Shown here piece by piece: positions 9,608 to 17,292 of a stretch of 64,000 bases of DNA (positions are counted from its first letter, which is position 1; each line of letters starts with the position of its first letter). The translations under genes were made by a program, and so were the position numbers. The notes under the pieces are model-generated. The model was not told the origin of the DNA. It did no database searches and worked only from the letters and a program-made list of their open reading frames with translations. Source of the DNA: Synechococcus sp. SynAce01 (lineage in GTDB: Bacteria; Cyanobacteriota; Cyanobacteriia; PCC-6307; Cyanobiaceae); assembly GCF_001885215.1 (NCBI RefSeq), contig NZ_CP018091.1, forward strand, positions 1,612,001-1,676,000, read 5' to 3'.

Positions 9608-10519
9608 TTACTGGCTTGCCTTGCCGGTTGCTGGGGCTTCCTCTTTGAGGTCCACCATCAGTTGCATGGTCTCGATGGAGAGTTCGCGCAGATCCACGGT
9701 CAGGGGGGCCGCACTGTTGGGGCCGAACCATTGATCAAAAATGGCCGTTTCCTTCGGTTGTCTATCTAGGAAACCCTGCATATAACGGATCAGCGCTATG
9801 TCAACAATACGTTGAAATGCCGAATCATCCTGAGGCAGCATGCAGGCGATGCCTTCTTTGGAATAAGCATCTGCTGCCACCTTGAACAAGGCTGGCTTGG
9901 GTTGACGCGCCAGCCATGAATAGAGCAGAACGCCATCATCGGCAAAGGCATCAACCTCGCCTGACCTCAAGGCCTGATAGCCGCTGTCACGGTCTTCCAT
10001 CAAAACCACAATCGCCTCGGGTTGATGCTTTCGAATGGCGATTTCACTGGTCGTTCTCGGCAGCACTCCAACCCGTTTCCCCAGCAGTGATTCCGGCGAG
10101 GAAAGGCTGGAATCACTGGGCACCAACAGCTGGGTGCCCGTGATTCCGTAACTCACGGAAAAATCAACCTTGCGATCACGCTCCCAGGTGAAGCTGCTGG
10201 CATCACACACCAAGCTGACCTTGGAGGAAGCAAGCATGGGAATGCGCTCGTCTGTATCAAGTGCCTTCAATTCCAGGCGCACAGGACGCCCCAGCTCGAG
10301 CGCGAGCTCTTGACTGATGCGCTGCATCATGTCGATTGAATATCCGACCAGATCACCCTGCTTGTTCTTGTAGGCGTAGGGGAAGGCGTCTTTGCTGGTT
10401 CCTGCCGTTAGTACGCCGGTTCGGGCGATCTGCTCCATGACAGGTCCTGCCTGGGAGGGCCCTGCCGCAAAAAAGGCAGCCAGGATCCCTAACGACGAAA
10501 AAACTAGTCTAGAAATCAC
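9608..10519 (-). CDS. amino-acid-type ABC transporter substrate-binding protein (orphan)
   Basis: 303 residues. Signal peptide at 1-24 (hydrophobic LVFSSLGILAAFFAAG, cleavage after SQA), then an SBP_bac_3 domain: VLTAGTSKDAFPYAYKNKQGDLVGYSIDMM, LVCDASSFTWERDRKVDFS, LGKRVGVLPRTTSEIAI. This resembles GltI/PEB1-type glutamate or aspartate binding proteins. There is no lipobox, so it is predicted to be soluble in the periplasm. No permease or ATPase gene is nearby, so it must share a transporter encoded elsewhere or serve as a sensor. Its GC content is visibly lower than that of the flanking genes, and it sits 30 bp from tRNA-Leu, a combination often seen with acquired genes. Confidence 0.85.
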   Translation of the reverse strand: MISRLVFSSLGILAAFFAAGPSQAGPVMEQIARTGVLTAGTSKDAFPYAYKNKQGDLVGYSIDMMQRISQELALELGRPVRLELKALDTDERIPMLASSKVSLVCDASSFTWERDRKVDFSVSYGITGTQLLVPSDSSLSSPESLLGKRVGVLPRTTSEIAIRKHQPEAIVVLMEDRDSGYQALRSGEVDAFADDGVLLYSWLARQPKPALFKVAADAYSKEGIACMLPQDDSAFQRIVDIALIRYMQGFLDRQPKETAIFDQWFGPNSAAPLTVDLRELSIETMQLMVDLKEEAPATGKASQ

Positions 10520-10624
10520 TAATACTAATCTGAATTAGCAGCTAAAGTACCATGGGTGCCTGCTACTGCGCGGGAACTTATCGAGTCTTCGGTTCTCCCG
10601 GCAGCCCCGAGGTTTGCTCCCACC

Positions 10625-10822
10625 ATGTCCCCTTCCACTCTTGAGCTGGGCTCCGATGACTGGCAACGCCTGCGCGATGCGTTGCGGTATCAGGCCCGTG
10701 ACCTCCATCACCGTTCCTATGCGGTTCCTGCCGATCGCCGGCAGCTTCTCTGGGAGGAGATGGATCGCTGCCTCAACCTGGCTGCTCGCATCGAAGACCT
10801 CTCCGCCAATGAACGCCCCTGA
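10625..10822 (+). CDS. small conserved hypothetical protein
   Basis: 65 residues from ATG at 10625 (SPSTLELGSDDWQRLRDALR...). All-helical in appearance, rich in Arg, Asp and Leu (YQARDLHHRSYAVPADRRQLLWEEMDR), no membrane span or signal peptide. The frame extends upstream to 10556, but that part reads as non-family Ala/Pro sequence. It resembles small picocyanobacterial conserved proteins without known function. Moderate confidence that it is a gene, none about its role. Confidence 0.5.
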   Translation: MSPSTLELGSDDWQRLRDALRYQARDLHHRSYAVPADRRQLLWEEMDRCLNLAARIEDLSANERP

Positions 10823-10970
10823 GCTCTTGGGCCCCTGAGTCTTGTCAGAACGCCTGGCTTGATGACGCGACTTGATGCACCCGCTGGTGCTCGGCATTTA
10901 TCGCCCGATGTGTTCGTCATTCAAACAACAGCATTGTCTTGGCGCCACCCATCGATACCCGTCGATCCAG

Positions 10971-11005
10971 CTGACAACAGCCATCCATCTGACAACAGCC
11001 ATCCA
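10971..11005. repeat. 18-bp tandem repeat, about 2 copies
   Basis: CTGACAACAGCCATCCA occurs at 10971 and again at 10989, separated by one base (period 18). It lies in the spacer before the hypothetical gene at 11038. Confidence 0.85.
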
Positions 11006-11037
11006 ACACAATGGCCCTATCCGTTTTCCTCTCTCCG

Positions 11038-11601
11038 ATGACTGACTCTCCTTCGCTCCAGCAGGATGCGCGTCCGCCTGGGGAGGGCGGCTCCCCCACC
11101 GGCCTGCTGTCGTTGCGCTGGCCCATCGCCCTGGTAGCCACAGCGGCGATTTTCTCGTTGGGGCTCGGCCGGCTGCTTCAGCAGCCAATCAAGATTGAAC
11201 TGGTGATGGATGCCCCCCTGCCTGTGGCGGGCCTGGTGGATGTTGGCGGCATCAGGACGCCACTGTTGGTTGAGAAGATTCAGGCGCCAATCCGCACCGA
11301 GCCGATTGTGACCAAGCCGATCGCTGCCAACGTCACCTTGGTCGAGGGAGTGGAACTGGCTGCGCCCCTGTCTGTCACGGTGCCTCAGCTGACCAAGGAC
11401 CTGGGAGTTTCGGTGCGTGGTCCGATCAATGCCACGGTGGGAGGCCGTGTCAATGCCCAGGTGGCCGGCAACGTCGAAGCCAGCGTGAACGGTGATGTGT
11501 CGGCCCTGCTGCGGGGCCAGGTTGATTCCAATGTCAACGGCAAAGTCGATGTTTCAGCCAGCGAACCCCTTCCCCTGCAGCGCATCAAGCTGGGCTTCTG
11601 A
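11038..11601 (+). CDS. hypothetical single-span membrane protein with beta-repeat tail
   Basis: 187 residues from ATG at 11038 (an in-frame ATG at 11011 is also possible). There is a disordered N-terminus and one membrane span (WPIALVATAAIFSLGLGRLL) around residue 30. The remainder is short Val/Asn/Gly-rich strands of regular spacing: VRGPINATVGGRVNAQVAGNV, then EASVNGDVSALLRGQVDSNV. This periodic pattern suggests a beta-solenoid-like or extended periplasmic tail anchored in the membrane. I do not recognise the family. No operon partner is evident. Confidence 0.6.
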   Translation: MTDSPSLQQDARPPGEGGSPTGLLSLRWPIALVATAAIFSLGLGRLLQQPIKIELVMDAPLPVAGLVDVGGIRTPLLVEKIQAPIRTEPIVTKPIAANVTLVEGVELAAPLSVTVPQLTKDLGVSVRGPINATVGGRVNAQVAGNVEASVNGDVSALLRGQVDSNVNGKVDVSASEPLPLQRIKLGF

Positions 11602-11709
11602 TCGGGCCTCCAATCAGGCCCTTGTCGGATCCACCTCAACGCCACCACCTCAACGCCACCGCTTCACATCACTGCCGCAACGCCACCCCTTCAACGCCAC
11701 TTCAATCCT

Positions 11710-11814
11710 ATGGAACCCTGGACAACAAAACTACAGATCCTCGTAGCGGTTTTGTTGCCGCTGCTGTTGCTGGCTGTATGGCTCAACAGCAAGGGTTTCT
11801 GGAGCCCGCTCTAA
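11710..11814 (+). CDS. possible 34-residue single-span membrane protein
   Basis: Short frame, ATG at 11710 to TAA at 11812-11814. It has a polar start (MEPWTTKLQ), a perfect ~20-residue hydrophobic span ([16 protein letters not shown]) and a polar tail ending NSKGFWSPL. The length and shape are those of small photosystem or NDH subunits, but it matches none I can name. There is no convincing ribosome site. Just upstream lie repeats of CAACGCCACC. It could be spurious. Confidence 0.35.
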   Translation: MEPWTTKLQILVAVLLPLLLLAVWLNSKGFWSPL

Positions 11815-11872
11815 ACCATTCTGTCGATCTGTCGATCTGTCGATTCCGGCAGCACAACCCAAACCAATCAGG

Positions 11873-13333
11873 GTGACGACGTTGCAAGACAAGACAATGC
11901 AACATAAAACTGTGCAAGACAAAACTGTGCCCAATCAAACCGTGCAAGACAACGTCGCATTCCAGCCAGATTCTGAGGATGAGGTCTATGGATCATCGGA
12001 TTTTTCTCTGGGTCTGCCGAAGGCTGACTTTCCGCATCGGCAGAGTGATCCTCGCCATGTTTATGAGGCTCTCCATGATGAGTTGATGTTGGATGGAAAT
12101 TCGAGGCAAAATCTGGCCACCTTCTGCCAGACATGGGTGGAGCCTGAGATCCATCAACTGATGGATGAGTGCATTGACAAGAATATGGTCGATAAGGATG
12201 AATATCCACAAACGGCAGAAATTGAACGTCGCTGCCTTCTGATGCTTGCGGATCTTTGGAATGCACCAAGGGTCACCGATTCAATCGGCAGCTCCACCAG
12301 CGGCTCCAGCGAAGCAGCGATGCTGGGGGGGATGGCGATGAAGCGTCGCTGGGAAGCCAGCCGCAAACAGCTTGGGAAATCTACGGAGAAGCCCAACTTG
12401 ATCACCGGTCCGGTGCAGGTGTGCTGGCATAAATTCGCCCGTTACTGGGATGTCGAGCTTCGGGAGATTCCGATGCAAGAGGGCCGCCTGATTATGACAG
12501 AGGCGGAAGTGATTGCCCGCTGCGATGAAAATACGATCGGTGTGGTGCCAACTCTTGGAGTAACCTTCACAGGAGAATATGAGCCTGTTGAGGCTGTATC
12601 GATCGCCTTGGATGCCTACCAGGCGAAGACAGGTCTTGACATCCCGATCCATGTTGATGCGGCCAGTGGCGGCTTCCTCGCCCCTTTCTGCTCCCCGGAT
12701 CTTCTTTGGGACTTTCGTTTGCCAAGGGTCCGTTCGATCAATGCTTCGGGCCACAAGTTCGGCCTGGCTCCACTTGGGGCTGGCTGGATCCTATGGCGAA
12801 CGGCTGAGGATTTGCCTGAGCAGATGGTCTTTTGGGTGAATTATCTCGGCGGCAACATGCGTGATATTGCGCTTAATTTTTCGCGTCCGGGCGGACAGGT
12901 GATTTGTCAGTACTACAACTTCCTGCGCTTAGGAATGGAAGGCTATCGAAAAATTCATATGGCTTGCTATGAAACAGCCCAATATCTTGCTACTGAAATC
13001 AGCAAGCTCGGACCCTTTGAGATGATTTATGGAGGTGCTCCTGATTACGGGATTCCAGCGTTGTGCTGGAGGATGAAGCCGGGGATTGAGCCTGGATTCA
13101 GTTTGTTTTCTCTGGCCGACCGCTTGCGGGTCAGGGGCTGGCAAGTGCCGGCCTACCTGCTGCCCGCCCACTGCGAAGAGCTACCGGTGCAAAGGATTCT
13201 TGTGCGTCATGGGGTCAGCCGTGACTTGGCAACCATGCTCCTAGACGACATCCGCCAAGCACTGGAATTTTTAGGACGCCACCCTGAACAAAGGCCTATC
13301 AGCGGCGATGAAGCCGGTGGCTTTCATCATTGA
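11873..13333 (+). CDS. gadB: glutamate decarboxylase (PLP-dependent)
   Basis: 486 residues; converts glutamate to GABA and CO2, consuming a proton. Family motifs: [49 protein letters not shown] and [14 protein letters not shown], where Lys295 is the predicted PLP-binding lysine. The start is GTG at 11873; ATG at 11897 is possible. The first 26 residues are a 5-residue repeat ([14 protein letters not shown]) encoded by a 15-bp DNA repeat (about 11890-11955), not family sequence. GC content is clearly below the neighbours' and codons are AT-leaning, suggesting acquisition. No glutamate/GABA antiporter gene is adjacent. Confidence 0.92.
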   Translation: MTTLQDKTMQHKTVQDKTVPNQTVQDNVAFQPDSEDEVYGSSDFSLGLPKADFPHRQSDPRHVYEALHDELMLDGNSRQNLATFCQTWVEPEIHQLMDECIDKNMVDKDEYPQTAEIERRCLLMLADLWNAPRVTDSIGSSTSGSSEAAMLGGMAMKRRWEASRKQLGKSTEKPNLITGPVQVCWHKFARYWDVELREIPMQEGRLIMTEAEVIARCDENTIGVVPTLGVTFTGEYEPVEAVSIALDAYQAKTGLDIPIHVDAASGGFLAPFCSPDLLWDFRLPRVRSINASGHKFGLAPLGAGWILWRTAEDLPEQMVFWVNYLGGNMRDIALNFSRPGGQVICQYYNFLRLGMEGYRKIHMACYETAQYLATEISKLGPFEMIYGGAPDYGIPALCWRMKPGIEPGFSLFSLADRLRVRGWQVPAYLLPAHCEELPVQRILVRHGVSRDLATMLLDDIRQALEFLGRHPEQRPISGDEAGGFHH

Positions 13334-13507
13334 CCTATCAGTGATTGATGTGCTGGGGGAAGCCAATTGGCCTGCGCTCGCCTTATCCCGATGTGCTCTG
13401 ACGATGTCGAGCAGAAAACTGCTTGATGGGATGGCAGCCCAGAGGGGCTGCGCGACCACGGTAGACAAATCTTTACACTAGGATGGAAAAACTTAGACGA
13501 ACTGACC

Positions 13508-13723
13508 ATGGAAGCACTTTTCGGAATTGTTTACTTCACCTGCTTTGCCGTGATTGCTGGTGGGGCATTTGCTCTGATGCGCCAAAGCATTGACCAGACA
13601 GGCTTGAAATCGAAGGCCAAGACGAATAATCGCCATCCTGAAGCACCTCTTGAAGGGGAATCGGTGATGTATGTAGACCTCAGTCGGGAGCGCCTTGAGC
13701 GTCTCTATGAAAAAGCCAGCTAA
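13508..13723 (+). CDS. small membrane protein, DUF2973-like
   Basis: 71 residues: one N-terminal membrane span (ALFGIVYFTCFAVIAGGAFAL), then a polar segment with HPEAP and a charged end (YVDLSRERLERLYEKAS). A span followed by an HPE motif and an acidic/Arg tail resembles cyanobacterial DUF2973; the assignment is tentative. AT-rich codons match the gadB region. An AT-rich promoter-like spacer of 174 bp precedes it. Confidence 0.6.
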   Translation: MEALFGIVYFTCFAVIAGGAFALMRQSIDQTGLKSKAKTNNRHPEAPLEGESVMYVDLSRERLERLYEKAS

Positions 13724-14125
13724 GCCTTCTTTCCGTGACTTAATAGATGAAATAGCTTTTTCTTCTGAGCTACAAAGTCGGAATTATTTGACATTCATTG
13801 TTATTTTGTTGGCAAAGTTGTATTTCCTAAAGATCCACAGGATGTAGTTGCGCCTCATGTACTAATTAGTTTGAAGTGCGGTCTAATTCTGTATGTAAGA
13901 TTAGGTGGTTATTTGGCAACAGCTTAATTTTTTGGCTTTTCAGGCTGCTTGATATGCAATCTGCATTTCGATTTTGATTGCGATCACTCGATCTAGATTT
14001 GTTGAAAGTTGCCAATTTTCTTTTGGCCTTTCTTGCTGTCCTGTCATATCAATTTATTGATGCCAAGCAAAATGCCAGGCCCCAAAAAATTGGGAAACCT
14101 GGCAACTTGAAAATATGCTTTAAAT
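13724..14125. other. AT-rich intergenic region, no gene seen
   Basis: About 400 bp that is far more AT-rich than the rest of the window, with many stops in all frames. The only structure I can support is a terminator hairpin at its right end. No tRNA, riboswitch or known small-RNA motif was recognised, though a small RNA could lie here. Confidence 0.6.
14074..14103 (-). terminator. terminator hairpin after the high-light-inducible gene
   Basis: GCCAGG at 14074-14079 pairs with CCTGGC at 14098-14103, with an inner CCC/GGG pairing. On the minus strand it is followed by ATTTTG. It lies 22 bp past the stop of the hli gene. Confidence 0.6.
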
Positions 14126-14269
14126 TCAGCCGAGACCGATCTGAGTCAGGATGCCTTGGCCGGTCAGCAATTCAGTGCCGAGGCCGATCACAAAACCAAG
14201 CATGGCAAGACGGCCATTCCAGGTTTCGGCAAATTCAACGAAGCCAAAGCGGGAGGTGGGCTCAGTCAT
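14126..14269 (-). CDS. hli: high-light-inducible protein (Hlip/SCP, one-helix chlorophyll-binding protein)
   Basis: 47 residues from ATG at 14269 (MTEPTSRFGFVEFAETW). It contains the chlorophyll-binding helix pattern ExxNGRxAMxGF (AETWNGRLAMLGFVIGLGTE), followed by LLTGQGILTQIGLG, a typical picocyanobacterial Hli ending. Hlips bind chlorophyll and carotenoid in pairs and protect photosystem assembly under light stress. The start is doubtful: upstream codons in the same frame read REFVTDRNGGVKVDEVHPLNP, which also looks like an Hlip leader, but no ATG, GTG or TTG lies in frame there until 14494. Confidence 0.85.
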   Translation of the reverse strand: MTEPTSRFGFVEFAETWNGRLAMLGFVIGLGTELLTGQGILTQIGLG

Positions 14270-14357
14270 GGGATTGAGTGGGTGGACTTCATCAACCTTA
14301 ACACCACCATTGCGATCTGTGACGAATTCCCGCGCCTTTGCTTCTGCTTCCCCTGAA

Positions 14358-14978
14358 TCAGGGTGCCTTTGGCGTGGCCTTGGCTGGCTCGACCACTGCA
14401 GGGGGTGTTCTGGGTGAGGCTGTTGTCCCGGCTGCTCCTGGGATTGGCTGGGCGTTGGCGCAGAGCGTTGCGGCCATCCGGTCCTCGCCGCCATTGGTCT
14501 TGGACTCTTCGATGGAGAGCGGCAAGCGCCACCCCTGCCAGGCCTCAGTGCCCGTCCTGCGGTTCAGCTTCAGGCTGGCGCAATGAACTGCCACGCTGCC
14601 CAGCACCGGGGGATCGCCACATTCCACGCTCGTGGAACGCACCGCTCCTTCGCTTAGGCGCCAAGCACTCCAGTCGTAACGACAGGGGCCAAAACTGCGC
14701 CAGCGCGGTGCCTTGAGCTTGCGGATCCGCTCGAGCAGCTCTTTCTCTTTTGCGCTCAGATCCTCAGCCGGTGGTTTCCCTGCTTCGACAGCAGGTTTGG
14801 CGTTCGGCTGTTCCGCTGGCTTGGGATCTTGTTCGCTCTGCAGCGTTGGCGGCGTTGTTCCCTGGGCAAGGGCATCACTGGCCCAGGGAACAACGCCAAT
14901 ACCAAAAGCTTGAAGTAAGCCGGTGATCAAACCGGGAACAAGCCACTTTGCGGAAATTCCCATTCCGAGAAACGCCAC
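14358..14978 (-). CDS. hypothetical secreted protein
   Basis: 206 residues. N-terminal signal peptide (AKWLVPGLITGLLQAFGIGVV, cleavage probably after ALA), then a Pro/Lys/Glu-rich linker, a short charged helix (DLSAKEKELLERIRKLKAPRW) and a domain with WRSFGPCRYDWSAWRLSEGAVRS and CGDPPVLGSVAVHCASLKLN. The Trp-rich pattern with three Cys suggests a small disulphide-bonded periplasmic domain. A disordered Ala/Pro tail ends it. I do not recognise the family. A perfect 17-bp inverted repeat lies in the signal-peptide coding region. The stop is about 90 bp before the Hlip start on the same strand. Confidence 0.65.
   Translation of the reverse strand: MAFLGMGISAKWLVPGLITGLLQAFGIGVVPWASDALAQGTTPPTLQSEQDPKPAEQPNAKPAVEAGKPPAEDLSAKEKELLERIRKLKAPRWRSFGPCRYDWSAWRLSEGAVRSTSVECGDPPVLGSVAVHCASLKLNRRTGTEAWQGWRLPLSIEESKTNGGEDRMAATLCANAQPIPGAAGTTASPRTPPAVVEPAKATPKAP
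14851..14897. repeat. perfect 17-bp inverted repeat inside a coding region
   Basis: GGCGTTGTTCCCTGGGC at 14851-14867 is exactly mirrored by its reverse complement at 14881-14897, with a 13-bp loop. It falls across the signal-peptide cleavage region of the secreted hypothetical protein. Confidence 0.95.
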
Positions 14979-15065
14979 GAACAGATACCAAGCCTGACAT
15001 GTCTGTGCCCTGTTGCCAGGGCAGCAAATTGGATCGTTTCAAGCGGGCTTGACGATCTGTTCGTT

Positions 15066-15440
15066 TCAGTCTTCGTCGCTTTCTTCGCTGCCGACAGGGA
15101 CTAGGCGAATCTGCTTGCGCCCCAGCTTCAGTTCGAACTCATCACCGGGCTTGAGGTCGAGAAGCCCAGTGTAGGCCTTGCCGACCAGCAGATTTCCATT
15201 GCCCTGAACCGTGGCGATGTAGCTGAGTTTGCGGCCAGCTTTGAGACCAACTCCGCCACCGTTGCCATTGCCAAGGGTGACTCCCTTGGCTTCGAGCAGG
15301 GCCTCATAGAACGCGGTGAAATTGAGCCGCTCACTGCCATCCTTCTTGGAGCTCAGGTAACCGCAGCTACGCACCAGGTCAGATTTGGAAGCATCGCCAA
15401 GTTCCTTGACTTTGCTCAACAGTTCGGTGCCAGTCAGCAT
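15066..15440 (-). CDS. cyAbrB family transcriptional regulator
   Basis: 124 residues from ATG at 15440 (MLTGTELLSKVKELGDASKSDLVRSCGYLS). The C-terminal AbrB-like DNA-binding half is clear: SYIATVQGNGNLLVGKAYTG and LKPGDEFELKLGRKQIRLVPV. cyAbrB proteins are abundant, cyanobacteria-specific regulators of carbon/nitrogen balance and redox responses. The acidic tail (SEESDED) is family-like. The gene is monocistronic, with about 230 bp to the divergent HAD gene and no clear operator. Confidence 0.85.
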   Translation of the reverse strand: MLTGTELLSKVKELGDASKSDLVRSCGYLSSKKDGSERLNFTAFYEALLEAKGVTLGNGNGGGVGLKAGRKLSYIATVQGNGNLLVGKAYTGLLDLKPGDEFELKLGRKQIRLVPVGSEESDED

Positions 15441-15670
15441 GATGTTTGAATTGGTTCGCTTTATCAATGTAGCAATCGATGGGCCTCTCTTCAATGGCAA
15501 CCGCCAGGCTGTTTTTCGCTTTGCTGTGAAGACTCCTAGCTCGCCCAGCTTGTATCAACACTTCCGATCGGCATGGCCGCCAGGCCCATTTTTGGCGCCA
15601 TTTCTTTTAAATCGTTAGTGTGAGCTTCCAGACGCGGATGGGTTGGGGTTCCCACCGCTCGATCCTCGTG

Positions 15671-16432
15671 ATGCAGGCACTCTTCCTTGATATCAACGGA
15701 GTCCTGGTCGAGGACAGGGCTCCGATCCCCGGCGCCATTGAGGTCTTAAGCGAGGCCCGGGGCAGGGGACTGACGCTTCGCTTCGTGACCAATACGGCCA
15801 CCAGGGGCCATGGCTCGATCTTGCGTGATCTGCGCGAGATGGGCTTTGCCCTCGAAGCCGCTGAGCTGTTCACGGCCCCATTGGCCGCCCGGCACTACCT
15901 GCTGCGCCATCACTTGAGACCCCATCTCCTGGTGCATCCAGCCATTGCCGTTGCCTTCGCCGATCTGGCCGGTGATCCACCGGATTGCGTTCTGCTTGGC
16001 GATGCCCGCGACGGTTTCAGTTATGGGGCCTTGAACCGGGTCTTCCAGCTCGTTCAGCAGGGCCTGCCGCTGATCGGCATCGGCCGGAATCGCTATTTCC
16101 GCGAAGGGGGCGAGCTTTTGCTCGACGCCGGCGCCTTTCTTCAGACGATCGAATGGGCCGCCGGTATTCAGGCGGTGGTGCTTGGTAAACCGTCGGCTGC
16201 CTTCTATGCCGAGCTGGTGGCGTCGACGAATTTCTCCGCCCAGCACTGCCTGATGGTGGGCGACGATCTGGAGGCGGATGTGATCGGGGCGATGGCTGCT
16301 GGCCTGGCTGGCTGCCTGGTGCAAACCGGCAAATACCAGCAGGCTGACCAGCTGCGGCTGCCCCCCCAGGCCAGCCTGATCGCCAGTGTCGCCGAGCTAC
16401 CGGCCAAGTTCGCTTGGTCAAGCAGGACTTAG
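15671..16432 (+). CDS. HAD-superfamily subfamily IIA hydrolase (LHPP/HDHD2-like)
   Basis: 253 residues from ATG at 15671 (MQALFLDINGVLVED); the first Asp of LFLDINGVL is the predicted nucleophile. Other HAD motifs: RFVTNTATRG (motif II), VVLGKPSAAFY (Lys) and CLMVGDDLEADVIGAMAAGL (motif IV). Class IIA cap organisation and length fit the LHPP/HDHD2 group of phosphatases; the substrate is unknown. The frame is open to a GTG at 15620, but that extension lacks family features. Its stop overlaps the convergent ParB-like gene by 3 bp. Confidence 0.82.
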   Translation: MQALFLDINGVLVEDRAPIPGAIEVLSEARGRGLTLRFVTNTATRGHGSILRDLREMGFALEAAELFTAPLAARHYLLRHHLRPHLLVHPAIAVAFADLAGDPPDCVLLGDARDGFSYGALNRVFQLVQQGLPLIGIGRNRYFREGGELLLDAGAFLQTIEWAAGIQAVVLGKPSAAFYAELVASTNFSAQHCLMVGDDLEADVIGAMAAGLAGCLVQTGKYQQADQLRLPPQASLIASVAELPAKFAWSSRT

Positions 16433-17097
16433 CTCGGAGGTTCGTTTTGCCAGCCCGCCAGGTGGGACGCGGCTGTGGAGCGAACCAGGGCCCTGGCGGC
16501 GGGCAGGGCCGGCTCCAGGTGTAGGGAGTCGAAGGGCGGCAGGCTGCGGCTGCGCAGCCAGGCACCCCAGCGAAATTCATGGAAAGGAATCAACGGCGCC
16601 GCGGCGATCCGTTTTTCTTGTTTGAGGGCCCAGACCAGGCTGCGGTAGGGGTCGTCCTGAAGATCTGCCAGGCCCGTGGGCAAGGTTTCGGGCGGAAGCG
16701 GCCCCCGACCACGGGCGTCGTGGAGGTAGAGCCAGCCCCGTTCTTTGAGCGCTTGCAGAATCTCAAGGCGATCGCTGCTCTCCAGCTGCAGAACCACATA
16801 GCCGAAGGTGGTGGCTGCGGGATCGACCGCGATCAGACCGCCCAGGCGGTGATGGCGGTCGAGCATCCAGAGATCTCCGCTGGCGCTGCGCACCAGCGGC
16901 ACTGGTTTGCCGCGCAGGTAAGCGCGCCGCTCCTTGGCGCTCTGGCGAGTGAAGTCTGCCCTGCGACGCCGCACCTCGGCAAGACCAATGCAGAGCTGGG
17001 TGGGCTGCAGGGCAGAGGCCGCAACCTCAAGCAGCTCCTTGCCAGAGTCTGGCGGGGGCGGCAGGGGTTGGCAGGAAGGAAGGTGGAAAGCCATCAA
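16429..17097 (-). CDS. ParB-like nuclease-domain protein
   Basis: 222 residues. Central motif KPVPLVRSASGDLWMLDRHHRL is typical of the ParBc_2 (putative ParB-like nuclease) family, preceded by TQLCIGLAEVRRRRADFTRQ and followed by LHDARGRGPLPPETLP and FHEFRWGAWLR. These stand-alone proteins are not chromosome-partition ParB: no helix-turn-helix and no parA partner is visible. Biochemical role unknown. It starts about 195 bp upstream of sphX, divergently. Confidence 0.75.
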   Translation of the reverse strand: MMAFHLPSCQPLPPPPDSGKELLEVAASALQPTQLCIGLAEVRRRRADFTRQSAKERRAYLRGKPVPLVRSASGDLWMLDRHHRLGGLIAVDPAATTFGYVVLQLESSDRLEILQALKERGWLYLHDARGRGPLPPETLPTGLADLQDDPYRSLVWALKQEKRIAAAPLIPFHEFRWGAWLRSRSLPPFDSLHLEPALPAARALVRSTAASHLAGWQNEPPS

Positions 17098-17197
17098 GGC
17101 TGGGCGCTACAGGCCAGTGACAGAGGTTTGATCTGCCACCCGTTGGCCATGGTTGACCGCCCCATCTTCGTTGATGGGCCGAAATCTGCGACTAATG

Positions 17198-17237
17198 CCT
17201 AACCTCAATCTTGATATCTTCTTAACTCTCATATAAT
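17198..17237 (+). promoter_or_regulatory. Pho box (three 8-bp repeats) plus -10 element upstream of sphX
   Basis: CCTAACCT (17198-17205), TCTTGATA (17209-17216) and TCTTAACT (17220-17227) recur every 11 bp and match the cyanobacterial PhoB/SphR box consensus (CTTAACCT-like). A perfect TATAAT follows at 17232-17237, 55 bp before the sphX ATG. An activator site replacing the -35 is the usual arrangement for PhoB-type promoters. Confidence 0.8.
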
Positions 17238-17292
17238 GCAATCCTTGCGGATTTCCTGCTAACTATTGATTGGATTTTGCTTCCTTGCTCTG

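Noticed and set aside
10556-10624. N-terminal extension of the 65-residue hypothetical protein
   Set aside because: Residues are Ala/Pro-rich and unlike the charged helical core; the ATG at 10625 is the more natural start.
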